The notes under the pieces are model-generated. The model ran no database searches and was not told where the DNA came from. It saw only the letters and a program-made list of their open reading frames with translations. Below are positions 22,980 to 59,789 of a DNA stretch of 64,000 nt, one piece after another. The stretch is from assembly GCA_023053575.1 (NCBI GenBank), contig JAKZAP010000015.1:11336930-11400929 (forward strand), given 5' to 3'. The stretch is from Branchinecta lynchi (taxonomy: Eukaryota > Arthropoda > Branchiopoda > Anostraca > Branchinectidae). Position 1 is the first letter of the stretch, and each line of letters opens with the position of its first letter. A program made the translations under genes and the position numbers.

Positions 22980-24078
22980 CCAGCAATAATTAAGCTTAAC
23001 AAAAAAAAGTGGGAGGGACAGAGGCATTACATGTGAAGGGAGAGCCCCCACCCCCAATGTTACTGGACAGTTGTTAAAAATAGCCAAGGCTTCTCAAAGG
23101 GATATGATTTTTGGTAAAACAATAGTTTTTTTCTTGGAAACAGCTGATTTTTGGTAATAACAGTTTTTCTTTAAATAGGGTACAAGCAGCAGCACGCGGG
23201 CGACAGATAAACACGGGCCTGATTACTTGATTTTTCTTCCTTGTGAGGTAATTTTAAATATTGTGCCTCGTATATTCTTTTCTTCTGCTGAGTCTCAACA
23301 TCCATCCACTATTGCCATCTAAAATCAGCAGCACAAACCACCAGAATTGTCAAAACCGAAATGAAGCAGCCCGAGTTTAAGTGTGACTGCCCTGAGTATC
23401 TGAGCACAAACTCGACGGCCCAAGAATATAGTTTTGGGTGGAATGTGCGAAAATCAAGCTGAGCATTCTTGTTTGGTAACAGTGGTGTCAAGGAACAGCA
23501 AAAAGAAGCTTGATTTTCAAACTAATTTTTTAATACATAAACGAGATCTGTGAACTGAGTGGTTTAGTTTTTAAGGTGATTCAAAGCTAAGTGAGGAGTT
23601 AATGGCCCGACTACCTTGGCTCGTACCCTAGGTCTATTTTTTCTTCAAAACAGTATTTTTTAAAATAAGTTAATTTTTCATCAAAACAGTCATTTTTCTT
23701 AAGAACAGTAATTTTCATGCAAAAAATAGAGGTAAAAATGACCATGCTGTCGGTAAACAGCTTGCCCCCTCCCCCAAAAACTTTGGCTACCAATGCCTCT
23801 AGGTGCAAATCTGCCTCTACAGTAAGAAAAATTCACGCGTCTTACTTTTCTGTAAACTTACTTCTTCAGTTGAGAAAAGCGAGAAAGTACTAATCTCTTA
23901 AATCGTAGCGTCTTTCTTTAAGGCTAGTCAACGTTTTGCGTGTGTTTCAAATTGCCCGCGCTAACACTGAAGTATGCATGGATCAATAGAGTTATCTCTG
24001 TTGTGGAACGAATTCACTGAAGTCCGACAGAAATATACGAAGAACAATAAACTCTGGGGCCACTCTGACGTGGCAGCG
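22980..24078. other. No gene; fragment shared with 45.4 kb
   Basis: From about 23600 to 23810, phrases such as AAAACAGTCATTTTTCTTAA and a GTCGGTAAACAGCTTGCCCCC end are shared with 45430-45630. This is a repeat of unknown type. The remainder shows no coding or repeat signal I can support. Confidence 0.4.
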
Positions 24079-24290
24079 AATGCTCTATCTGACAAGTCCA
24101 AACACGCCAGCGATCCTCAGGAAGAAGGACGCGTGTCCGTACGACTCAAACCCAACGACTCAAATCCTGTGTCAATCAATCACCGCGATTTTTGGCAGCA
24201 GCTGTGACACCACTTCTGCCTTTCTTCCGCTAGATACCCGGAGAGGCCGGAGATCTTGGATCGGCAAGAAGAGATAGTCATCAAGAGTAA
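24079..24290 (+). repeat. Family E repeat, copy 1
   Basis: It shares GACTCAAATCCTGTGTCAAT, CACCACTTCTGCCTTTCTTC and TACCCGGAGAGGCCGGAGAT with copies at 26703, 32880 and 46722. It is about 200 bp with no inverted termini and no coding frame conserved between copies. Confidence 0.7.
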
Positions 24291-24300
24291 AGAAATAATA

Positions 24301-24715
24301 GTTGGTTATAGATACTATGGTATCTGTTCCCACGGTAACAGGATCTGCAATTAGTCGTTTTCGCAGTTACCGTGGTATTTAATATACGGTTGCTCTGCAA
24401 AACCGACAATTGCCGAGAACTGAACTTATCGAAGTCATCACAAAAGAAAAACTGATACTCAGTCACATCAGTAAGTGCCAAACTTCTTTCCCACCGATTT
24501 GACAAAGACTGATGAAAGTAAAATGACTTTTTCAGATTCAACGACCAGTTACCACGGTCGTACCGTGGTATCTGGACATCTGTTACCACGATAACTGCCC
24601 AGATACCACCACAACTGCAAAAACACTTTTAGACCGTGGTATCAGATACCACGATAACTTCAAAAACGACTTTAGACCGTGGTATCAGATACCATGGTAT
24701 CTGCGAAAACGCAAC
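24301..24715. mobile_element. MITE-5 copy 1 (TA duplication)
   Basis: It starts GTTGG, ends CAAC, with TA on both sides (24299-24300 and 24716-24717). Palindromic units of the type ACCGTGGTATCAGATACCACG are scattered through the body. The second copy is at 35034-35447 and almost the same length (414 against 415 bp). It is non-coding. Confidence 0.82.
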
Positions 24716-24754
24716 TAATATTGAATTACGGTCAAGGTTCTTGATACTCTCTAT

Positions 24755-26696
24755 CAGGGGCGTCACTAGCCTTTTACCTTTGGGGGGGGGGGACGTCCGG
24801 TTTGTGCCGACGGACTAAAAAATGTGCCGACAAAACACGCCGTTGCCGCCTCGCGGCAACGGCGTACATTTCCCGCAAGCACAGAATTGAATCGGGGTAA
24901 AACTAACTGTAATGCATCACTTTAGATTATTCCTTTGATGTAATTTCGTATTTTAAGTTCACATATCTGGCTTTTCATTTTAGCCTTCGCTAAAAAGCGA
25001 AGCTTCCAACGACTGTACCAAGAACAAGTTAAACTAGGCGCCGTAGGCGAAATTTTTTTAATCTGCCTTTTTTTTTCGGAAAAATTTAGCTATACCTACC
25101 ATACAGTTCTAGCTTTTAACGTGTTTCAGCGAATTTCAATCCTAAAACGCCAAGCTAAATGAAACACTGTTCTTCTAAATAAAGAATACTACAAAATGCG
25201 CCGCAGGCGAAATTTTGTGTGAACTATCTGTAACAACGCATCAATTGAGGTTATTCCTTTGGTATAATTTCGAATTTTAAAGTTCACATATTCGGCTTTT
25301 CATTATAACTTTCGCTGGAAAGCGAAGCTTCCAACGACTGTACCAAGGCAAGTTAAACCAAGCGCCGCAGGAGAAACTTTTTTAATCTGTTTTTTTTTGC
25401 GGAAAATTGAGCTATAGTACCATACAATTTCCGGCTTTTAACGTTTTACAAACCCCCAAGAATTTCTATCCTAAAAGGAAAACTAAATGATACACCATTC
25501 TTCCAAATAGGGAATACTACAAAATGCGCCGCAGGCGAAATTTTGTGTCAAACTTACGTAATGCATCAGTTGACATTGTTCCTTTGATGTAAATACATAT
25601 ATTTAATTTCACATATTCGGCTTTTCGTTTCAACTTTTGCTAAGAAGCGAAGCTTCCAACGACTGTACCCAGAACAAGTTGAACTAAGCAACGCCGGCGA
25701 ATTTTTTTTTAATCTGTATTTTTCCGGAAAAATTTGCGACCGACAAATGTTTGCAGAATTTGATTTCTTACGTATAAAAGACCCGGTGTGCGGACAAGAA
25801 CATCGACGCCCGACAAAAGCATTCACAATTCGATTTCTTCTGTGTTTTGCCCGACAAGATTGTAAAGAACTTTATTTTTTACGCGTATATAGAACCCGAT
25901 GAACCGACGAGATTTGAACTTTCGGCATGCGCCCGATAAAAAAGTTCCACAATTTGATTTTTTTTTTTTTTTTTTGTAAAAAGAACCCGATGTGCCGACG
26001 AGAATATCGACGCCCGAGAAAACCGTCGAGCATTTGATTTGTTCTGCGTTTTGCTCGACTAGACTGTACAGAACTTGATTCATACGTGTAAAAATAACCC
26101 CTTGTGCCAATGAAACTTAAACTTCCTGGGTGCGCCCGACAAAGTTTGCAAAGTTTGATTTCTTACGTATAAGTAGAACCCGATATGCCGACGAGTTGAC
26201 CGACGCCCGACAAAAGCATAAAAAAATATTTCTTCTGGATTTCTTATGTAAAAAAAGAACCCGATGTGCCGATGAACCGAGGCACGACAAAAGCCTGCAG
26301 AATTCGATTTCTCCAGTGCTTTGCCTGACAAATGTTTGCAGGATTTCATTTCTTGCGTATAAAAGAACCCGATGTGCCGACGAGTCGACCGACGCCCGAC
26401 AAAAACTTAATTTGTTTGTTATTTCTTCTGGATTCCTTCTGTATAAAAAGAACCCGATGTGCCGACGAGAATACCGAGGAACGACAAAAGCATGCAGAAT
26501 TTGATTTCTTCAGTGTTTTGCCCGACAAACGTTCGCAGGATTTTATTTCTTGCATATAAAAACATCCGATGTGCCGACGAATCGACCGATGCCTGATAAA
26601 AAGCATAAAAAATATTATTTTTTCTGTGTTTGCCGGCGCTTCGCGCCGACAAACAAGTGAACTTTTCCCCCCCTCCCCCCCATAGTGACGCCCCTG
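24755..26696. mobile_element. hAT-like non-autonomous element C, composed of tandem arrays
   Basis: A perfect 14-bp terminal inverted repeat CAGGGGCGTCACTA is flanked by a perfect 8-bp duplication CTCTCTAT (24747-24754 and 26697-26704). No transposase is present. The left half is three units of about 325 bp (starting near 24908, 25230 and 25557), each with GCGAAGCTTCCAACGACTGT and GCGCCGCAGGCGAAATTTTG. The right half (about 25760-26630) is seven or eight units of about 115 bp with AACCCGATGTGCCGACGAG. G/C runs lie just inside the ends. Confidence 0.93.
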
Positions 26697-26702
26697 CTCT
26701 CT

Positions 26703-26910
26703 ATGACTAAGTCCAAAACACGTCAGTCCTCAGGAGCAAGGAGTAAGCATGTCCGTACAACTCAAACTCAACGACTCAAATTCTGTGTCAATCAATCACC
26801 GCGATCTTTGGGAGCAGTTGTGATACCACTTCTGCCTTTCTTCCGCTAGGTACCCGGAGAGGCCGGAGATTATGCATCGACAGGATAGATAGTCATCAAA
26901 AGTATTCGCT
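26703..26910 (+). repeat. Family E repeat, copy 2
   Basis: It begins TATGACTAAGTCCAAAACACG directly at the right duplication of the hAT-like element C and runs through TTCTTCCGCTAGGTACCCGG and GATAGTCATCAAAAG. It is the same family as 24079 and 32880. Confidence 0.7.
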
Positions 26911-27035
26911 TTATTCCAGGTCAGTGCTCTCAGTGGACAAGTTTCTAAAATTTCCTCATTGTCTTGTTATCTTCACAGCAGTGTCTATCGTTCCCCGACC
27001 CGGAACCGATACCTCAAAAGCTAAAAGTACCAGCC

Positions 27036-27640
27036 CGGTCGAGTATGCTGCAACACAGTATCTAATAATTCTCGACCATGTAGTCGAGTAATAAGGGTTA
27101 TAGGAGCTATTAGTACTCGACCAGTCGAGGAATCGAGTCTCCAGTTGCTATCATTACTAGACTGATCGAGTGCTTGTGTCTTGGCCCTTGGGAAGCTAAA
27201 AGTACCTGACCGTATGGAACATGGAGTCAGGAAGGAACAGGTCGAGTAATTACTACCATAGGAGCTATCTTTCCTCGACCATACAAATGAAATCCGGAAA
27301 GTTGTGAGGTCGAGTAATCAACCCCCCAGGGACTAATAGTACTCGACCAAGTAATTGGTTATGAAGTCGAGTATTCACGGCAATGGAAGCTGTCAGTACT
27401 CGATCTAAAAAGGAGGATAGATGGGTCGAGTATTTGACGTCCCAGGAGATAATCGTAATCGAACTATTATTACTAATAAGAGGTCAAGTATTCTGGGCGC
27501 TGACGGCAAAAAAATACTCTATCTGTTGAAAGGAGGATTGGTAGGTCGAGTGCTGGACGTCCTACCCAGTGTTCTCGACCTAATATCACCAATAAGAGGT
27601 CAAGTACTCAGGGCGCTGACGGCTAAAAATACTCTAACTA
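27036..27640. repeat. GTCGAGTA minisatellite
   Basis: GTCGAGTA and its complement TACTCGAC alternate at intervals of about 30-80 bp, with linkers like GGAGCTATTAGTACTCGACC. The last two units (27421 and 27545 regions) are close duplicates. The 88-codon frame across it is not a gene. Confidence 0.75.
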
Positions 27641-27649
27641 AACTAAAAA

Positions 27650-28333
27650 TACACAACTTTGAATTTCACAAGCTCAATAAGTCTTAGACAAGTTTTATAT
27701 TTGACGTAAGAATCAGAATAAGATTGTATTTAGTCATTTTGTAATGTTTAAGCTAAACTATTCTAGTTTAAACCTCATTATTTTAATAAAATAATTTTTT
27801 TTCTGAAACCTCATTATTTTCTTGAGACTTTAATCATTTTTATTTGAACCAATTATTATTTTTAAAGTCAATTTTTTTCCCAACTGACCCGATTCACCCC
27901 TTCATAGTAGCCAGCCATGCAACTAGAAACAGGTTATTTACGGGCTAAATTCATGTTTGATGTCATTGTGTTTGATGTCATTGTGCTTTGTGTCATTCTG
28001 GCAAGCTCAAAAACGTAGAAATGTCACATAGGCAAGATCAAAATATACGACTGAGAGTGAGCTGTGAGACTCACTGAAGCATGGGTAGGTTCGTAGATTC
28101 TACGCAGCGAAAAGTCGAAACTACTATACCGATGCAAATTAAAAAAAAAATTGTTCTATTATTTTTACTGCCTAGTTCAAGATATTACATTAGCAACCTG
28201 TAAGGTGCCAATATGTGCTTTAACTTTCTATTCCGGACCAGAGACAGCGCAAACCTCCATTATCTGAGCGACATATTGCAGATTGATCGAACCAGATAAA
28301 CCTGTGGATCGGTTTCACTATGTCTGTTGTTGA
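27650..28333. other. AT-rich intergenic sequence
   Basis: It contains phrases such as TTTAATAAAATAATTTTTTTT and small direct repeats (TGATGTCATTGTG, two copies). There is no gene, promoter or repeat family I can support. Confidence 0.5.
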
Positions 28334-28960
28334 CAGGGGCGTCTCAAGTGCATATTCGTCGGGGGGGGGGGGGGGGATACAGAGCCAAAATTCATCGAAT
28401 CTCTCAAAATTTTACCGAACACTAGAAACTGAGAATTCGAGCTTTAAATTATGGAAGAGAAAGAATTACGTAGGAAGAGTAACATTAAAGGGCAACATGA
28501 CAGACGATAGGCCAACCATTAGGCAGCGTTTTGGTGAATTCCACTTGGAAAATATATTGCCGGGCACGATTGCAGTAACAGCTTCTATCTCTTATACCCA
28601 AAAGAGCATTAAATAGAGCGCCGCAGGCGGAAATTTTCGAAATCTGTTTTTTTTTTCCTGGAGGCTAAAACTTGATTACTTCTCTTAAAAACTCTATCAT
28701 ATACCATGGAACAAGACTAAGAAGTTTCAGATACCGGATGGAGCGGCATTCGGGCAGCAGCAGCAGCGAATGTGGTCTAGTATAGTCAACTACCCATAAT
28801 CACATAAAGTGAGCGCCACTTTTTCCTGCCAAATATAACTATTTTCATCCAGACTCTAGCTTTTAATGTTTCGAAATCCCAGTCCTAAAACTAGCCTAAA
28901 TCCCCCAGTCAAATGACGCACCTTTCTAGGAAAAGCGCCGCAAGCGGAATTTTCGAAACA
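28334..28960 (+). mobile_element. hAT-like element fragment, left end only
   Basis: It starts CAGGGGCGTCTCAAG followed by a G-run, and carries GAGCGCCGCAGGCGGAAATT, a phrase typical of the hAT-like element C arrays. No right terminus or 8-bp duplication was found, so it is truncated. Confidence 0.5.
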
Positions 28961-29059
28961 TTTATGATTAGATCTTCTTTTTAGGATCCAAAATAAAAGT
29001 AAGGACTATCGATGAAATCAGAGATCAGTCCTTTTGTCTGCGACCACTGCTTCACTTGA

Positions 29060-29690
29060 CTTCTTCCGAGTTTCGAGGTTCGTGGTAACTCCCGAATCCT
29101 GACAATTACACGGAATAAATGACCGAATCCCAGTTACTATACCAAATAAGTCTAGACCGGTAGCATATTTGGGATTCTGTATAACTACACTATCCCGGTT
29201 ATTATACCGAATTGTCTTAGTATCGAAAGACTACCAAATAATATTCGTATCGGTGTAATTTCGTCGAAACTGGAACAAAAGTCGGGATTCGTGGTAACTA
29301 CCGAATCCTGAAACTTACTCCGAGTAAGTTACTGAATTCCAATCATGATACCGAATAATTTTGGACCGGTAGCTTATTCGGGATTCTGTGTCACTACCGA
29401 ATCTCCATAAACATACCGAATAGTTCTGGCATCGAAAAATACCAAATAATTCCAGTAAATCCTCTTACCGAATTCGTGATCAACTACCGAATACTGACAA
29501 TTATACCGAATACTGGCAATTATACCGAATCCCGCTATTATACCGAATAGATTTGTACCGATATCCTATTTGGGATTCTGTATAACTATCGAATCCCCGT
29601 AAATGTAGCCTACCGAATAGTTCTGCTGTCGAAAAAATACCGAACAATTCTCCGGCCCAAAATTTTCCCTGTTTGTTGATATCAACTTTC
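29060..29690. repeat. TACCGAAT tandem repeat, about 180-220 bp period
   Basis: Three long units begin near 29078, 29287 and 29467 with GTGGTAACTACCGAATCCTG-like sequence. Each has ACCGGTAGCTTATTCGGGAT-like centres. TACCGAAT occurs many times. Low coding potential. Confidence 0.7.
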
Positions 29691-29701
29691 AGAAACTGAT
29701 A

Positions 29702-30553
29702 GCTTGTTCACACGGGGCTGAAACACCGGCCGATTCTCGATCAGCGGCTGATTTACGCGCGTAAATAGCGGTTGAAAAAAATAAAAGAAATCAGCCGCTG
29801 ATTTTCCAAATAGGCGCTTATTTTCATCGCGGTCACCGATCGGGATACACTAAATCCTTCGGAATGTGACCTTTGATGACTCTAGGGACAGTAAACAGAC
29901 TGTAATTAGGTCAAACTTGGCGAGTTTTACGTGAATCCAGTTCAAATTTTGTCAGACCAATGTGAACATAACACGATTTTTACACTAAATATTCTAGGAT
30001 TACCGAAATGACTTCGAAAAGAAAGGTAGAATAATTTTCTAATTATAACAGCGTAAGTCATGTGTATGTCTTACACTTGTTTCGTTATTTTTCTTTAAAA
30101 AGAAATAATAATTTGAAAATTTTTCCCATTAAACCTTCACTGAAAAGTGACTGAACAATACTAAATGATTGCATTCTGTTCTCGTATTACTATATTTATT
30201 TTTAATTATATTTTCTGCTCTCATTTAAAAACAACACTATTTAAATTAATTTTATTTGCATTTTAACTTAAAATGCCGATTCGCCTGAAATCTGTCAATA
30301 TTCAATTTGTGACTTTTGCCTAGTCTCAAGACTACAAGTCAACTATTTATGAATTTGACTGACGCACAAGATGTTTTTATTTTGTTTTTTATATTTTGTT
30401 ACAAACAAAAAGAATATTCGTAATTGAGCTTTTTATTATTTTCTAATTTCTGTAATTTTCTATTTGTTCTACCGTCAACCCGAAACAGTTGATCCTTCGT
30501 CAGAACAGATCAGCCGCTGTTTACGCGCTTATTTCAGTCCTGTGTGAACAAGC
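29702..30553. mobile_element. TA-flanked DNA element with GCTTGTTCACAC ends
   Basis: GCTTGTTCACACGGGGCTGAAA-type left end and its inverted counterpart (TTTCAGTCCTGTGTGAACAAGC) match with two differences. TA lies on both sides (29700-29701 and 30554-30555). Subterminal ATCAGCGGCTGATTTACGCG and ATCAGCCGCTGTTTACGCGC are also inverted. It is 852 bp with no transposase frame. A related element is at 39845-40986. Confidence 0.82.
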
Positions 30554-30559
30554 TATAAT

Positions 30560-31740
30560 TCCTGCTTCCAAGCGCTGAACTAGAATGTGGCACATTTCGA
30601 TGTTGCCATAAAAGTTAAAAAGTGAGTTTCCCACATTGCAAGCTTTCCATAAAACGCAGATCTCCCTAAGATCCGACAGTCTAGTTAGATGTCACGTGTT
30701 CACTTAAAGTTTACCTGAAAAGCCAACTTGTTTTACATCATTTAACTATAATGCTCTACTATGACGTTCAGAATATCTACGGCCGTCCTCACAACGCAAA
30801 ATTCTACTATGACGCGAAAGATTTGAATCTGAACATAAACGCGGCTTTGCAGTAGTCAGTCATCAGCACGAGGAAAGAGGCTCACTGTGTGAAAACTTAT
30901 TTTTCGTGAATTGTTTTCGTTAAGTATACAACACAGATACAAGCGCTTAGAGTTACCACAAATCAGACAGAGAAATTCCACTATTTGAACATCGGTTATT
31001 CGTGAATAGCTGAGCAACGAAGGAACGCATTTTCATCGGGTCTTCAAGCCTCTTTCAGTGAATAAGTCACGAGTAACTAGATTGTCCTGTTACATCCCTG
31101 TTCAGTTAAACTTTAAATAGTACTGAAAAGCCGATAAGATTGTGTTTGTACGCTCTCCACATAAAATGGATTTCGTCAAATGAACGTTTTATATTCTTTT
31201 GGATTTGTGGTATGTGTATGCAACTGTCCCTCTCTGCTTGAAGTATTACCAACTGCAAAGGTAAGCCACGCCGACAAATAAGCGCGAGCTTATCTTCTTT
31301 AATCCTGTAAATGCAGGCTTGTTTTCAAATTCAAAATCTCTGCATCTAGATGAATTTTGAGTTGTCATGAAAGCGACGCACATGCTGATTGTCAGTAATG
31401 TAGCCTCAGGGAAAAAAAAATGCAAAATTCCTTCGATTGGTCAAAATGTTTCAGTGCATTGAAATATCAGATGTCCAAATAAGCTGCTCTCACAGTTAAA
31501 CTTTCAGCTATGTGCAGAAACAGTAGAATTAGATTTCGCAGGCGAAATTCGAGTCATTGGGGATTATTTTAGTACTCCTCATTATGTATTCTTGAGGGAA
31601 ATAAATAAATGAATGATACCTGCACGCGGTGCGGCAGGAACTGCGAACATCAAATTCTATACTTTTGTTATCACAGCTTGAGCTCGGCAAGGGCTAGGGA
31701 ATGCGTGGCGGCAACGTGATAGGGTCTAACCAAACTAACC
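30560..31740. other. Intergenic; family H repeat, no gene
   Basis: Parts near 30640-31560 resemble 35470-35890 and 20570-20710, sharing TTAGATG...CACTTAAAGTTTACCTGAAAA-like text and GATGAATTTTGAGTTGTCATG. Boundaries are not clear. Confidence 0.4.
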
Positions 31741-31747
31741 GGTTACC

Positions 31748-31753
31748 TTTATT
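31748..31753 (-). terminator. Polyadenylation signal AATAAA of the P450 gene
   Basis: The minus strand reads CAATAAAG about 47 bases past the stop codon, followed by GT-rich sequence (GGTAACCGGTTAGTTTGGTT). This fits a short 3' UTR. Confidence 0.7.
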
Positions 31754-31799
31754 GAAGTAATATGAATATAACACTAGCACATCAAATATTTCCCATTTG

Positions 31800-56635
<24,836 letters not shown>

Positions 56636-56808
56636 CTAGAACAGACAAGTACCTTTACTGACATGACACTAAGAAAACAACGCTCATTGGGTCCTCTGAC
56701 TGCCGGAGTAAATTGAATCTTCAATGACCAAAGGTCAACCTATAAGGGACTAATTACCCTGAAAACATAAAATTAACAACCACAAAACCTTCAACATAAA
56801 TAAAGAAA

Positions 56809-59235
56809 ACAAGAGCAACGAGCTCATATGACACTTGATACGAGTAGGTTGTATGGGAAGCGACAAAGTAAATCTGAGCATTTTTCTGGAAATCCGGAAA
56901 TTCTAGAAATCCCCACCGTGCTCGGATCCGGTCCGGAGCCTAGAATATGCCATCTAGTGCATAAAATCTCTCTACCTTCCAAGTTTCATTCAATTCACTC
57001 GACTCGTTTAACCCCTATGCGATCAACAACATTTCCGGGTCTCCCCCTCCAACTCGACCCACTGTCTCCGAGTACAACTCGGACATATAAACTTCGCATC
57101 TCTAACATCTCCTCTTCTCGTCCATCAAGTTTAACTCGAACCGGAGCATATCTTGAAATTTCCGGTTCCTGCTTCACCCTCCCCCTACTTTGGTCGGATC
57201 CGGTTCGGACGCCAAATGACAAATCTAGGCCGCATAAACTTGGTACTGTCCAACTTGCATCCCATTCGACCCATTCGTTTGGTTTTTGTGTATGTCAGAA
57301 AGTTTTCGGACCCCCTCCACCCAGTTCCCTCAACCATGGCCGCATAGGGTTCGGACACATGCTTTGCATATCTAGGTCATCAGTTCTGGTTACCCATAGA
57401 GTTTCACTTGAATCTGACCATTTCTTCGCAACCTTTGGAAGTCAGTATAATTTCCGGATCCCCCTCCCTCAATTCCCCGAAAACTGGTCTGATCCAAGAA
57501 TAGAAGTCTTCCTAGGGCATTGTGTCGGGTCCTTAAGTCTATTTGGTCGGATCATTAATATGCCTTTCAAGTTTAATCGCCCTAAGCACATCTGGAAGTA
57601 CCCTAACTCGCGATAACACATATTCCGGAAAAAAACCCCTCCTAATCCCCCACAGAGCCCCGATACGATCTGGTCTGTCAATTACGTATCTAGGGCTAAT
57701 GCTCGTGCTTCCCACCAAGTTTCATCCCGACCCCTCCACTATAAGTGCTTCCCAAGATTTCCGGTTCCCCCTATAACTCCGCCCAACGTCACCGGATCCG
57801 TTCCATATTTAGTATGCGGCTTCTGAGACACGAAGTCATTCTATGTATCAAGTTTCATTAAAGTCCGATCATCCGTTCGTAAGTTAAAAATACCTAAATT
57901 TTCCGGATTCTCCCTTCCTTCACACCCCTCCCCCCGCCCAGATGGTCGGATCGGGGAAACGACTATTCTTAATCTCTTTCGATCCCTGATACACCTGCCA
58001 AGTTTCATCGTCCTAGCAAATCAGGAAGTACCGAACTCGCGGGCTCACTAGAAATTCGGATACCCCCCCCCCCCCAATTCCCCAGAGTGGGTGGATCCGG
58101 TCTGGTTATGTCAATCACATATCTAGGACTCGCGCCTGTTCTTTCCACCAAGTTTCATACCAATCTCACCACTCTAAGCGTTTCCCAGGATTTCCGGTTT
58201 CCCCCTCCAACTCCCCCAATGTCACCGGATCCGGTCCAGATTTAAAATGGGACTCTGAGACACGAGGTCTTTCTATGTATCAAGTTTCATTAAAGTCTGA
58301 TCATCCGTTCGTAAGTTAAAAATACTTAAATTTTCCGGATTCTCCCTTCCTTCACTCCCCCCCCCCAGATGGTCGGATCGGGGAAACGACTATTCTTAAT
58401 CTCTTTGGATCCCTGATACACCTGACAAGTTTCATCGTCCTAGCAAATTAGGAAGTACCGAACTCGCGGGCTCACTAGAAATTCGGATACCCCCCCCCCC
58501 CCCCAATTCCCCAGAGTGGGTGGATCCGGTCCGGTTGTGTCAATCACGTATCTAGGACTCGTGCTTGTTCTTTCCACCAAGTTTCATACCAATCTCCCCA
58601 CTCCAAGCGTTTCCCAGGATTTCCGGTCCCCCCCCCCTCCAACTCCCCCAATGTCAGCGGACCCGGTCCAGATTTAAAATGGGACTCTGAGACACGAGGT
58701 CTGTCTATGTATCAAGTTTCATTAAGATCTGATCTCCATGTCGTAAGTAAAAATTACCTAATTTTTCCGGATCCCCCCTCTCCCCCCCCCACCCCCCAGA
58801 TGCTCGGGTCGGGGAAGTAACTATTTCCAACTCAATCATTTGGGATCCCTGAAATGCCTGCCAAGTTTCATCGTATGTGTTTATTTTGGAGGCGATAATG
58901 TGAAGGAGTTTGGTCTGTTTCTTTTTGTTTTTGTTTTTTTTTGTGGTCTGTTCTTTTCTTTTTTTTCTTTTTGTATAAGTTATTTATTATATTGTTTGTT
59001 TGTGTGCTTAGAAATGGTTAACCTTTACTACTCCACGCCATCAAATACGTTGGTTTTTCCATAAGTGCAGTAGATGTAAATAGTAAAGAGTTAAATTGTG
59101 TTTATGAATAAAATAAGTATCAAGTACCCTAGCTTATGTGGAAGTGCCCGAACTAGCACAACCAGGACAGACCGACCAACCGACTCATCTACCGACGGAA
59201 GTACCGAAAATGCGATCACTATATGGCACTTCGCT
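56809..59235 (+). repeat. Family G repeat, long array copy
   Basis: Left end GAGCTCATATGACACTTG near 56820. Two near-identical units of about 400 bp (around 57840-58260 and 58260-58680) contain ATCAAGTTTCATTAAAGTC and GAAATTCGGATACCCCC. A 262-codon frame (56828-57616) is Pro/Ser/Arg-rich repeat sequence without a domain. At 58875-59105 the array is interrupted by AT-rich sequence. Ends near TATATGGCACTTCGCTG. Confidence 0.75.
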
Positions 59236-59407
59236 GAAGAAAGAAGAAAGAAGAAAAGAAAGGCGCTTGACTTACCCGGTCTGCGACGCTCAACCAAAAA
59301 ACGACAAGTACGATACACAAAAATGTCAACCAAAATCACTGGCTGACGAGACAGCAACATCTGCCAACCAAGGAATATCGGCTACACCGGAGTGCCAGTG
59401 AGCCAAT

Positions 59408-59712
59408 CCCGATGAAAAATGTGTAGCCTGCGTAGTAGTATGGTAGTAGTACGAAAAAGTTGCATGTAATACTATGTAATAGCAAAGAATACTATCATTT
59501 AATGTGCCTCAGACTGGTCCAATCTTAAGTAGTAGTATCCAGTAGCATCCTGTCTTGCCATAGTAGCATCCAGGCTTGCTAATAGTAGCATATAGTAGTA
59601 TGCAGTAACACGGTAGTCTTGAAATAGAAGCATGTAGTAGCATCAGTTAGTACTGCATGCTACTTTTTCGTACTACTTCATAGTACTATTCTGAGATAAA
59701 TTTTTCATCGGG
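59408..59712 (+). mobile_element. MITE-1 copy 6
   Basis: CCCGATGAAAAAT and ATTTTTCATCGGG, a perfect pair, with AT on both sides (59406-59407 and 59713-59714). 305 bp. Confidence 0.92.
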
Positions 59713-59789
59713 ATGAGACAACAAGATCTGCCAACCAAGGAGTGTCGGCTAGATTGAAGTGCCAGTGAGCCAATGAGATCAAACAAGTG

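Noticed and set aside
25760..26630. CRISPR-like spacing of about 115-bp repeats
   Set aside because: Units are diverged along their whole length without unique spacers, and they lie inside a transposon in an animal genome.
26080..26652. Minus-strand frames in the hAT-like element C arrays (RHIGFYLYVRN-type text)
   Set aside because: They repeat with the array unit, on both strands, and have no start or domain in common with a transposase.
56828..57616. 262-codon plus-strand open frame
   Set aside because: It lies wholly in family G repeat sequence, is Pro/Ser/Arg-rich by base composition and has no domain or splice support.
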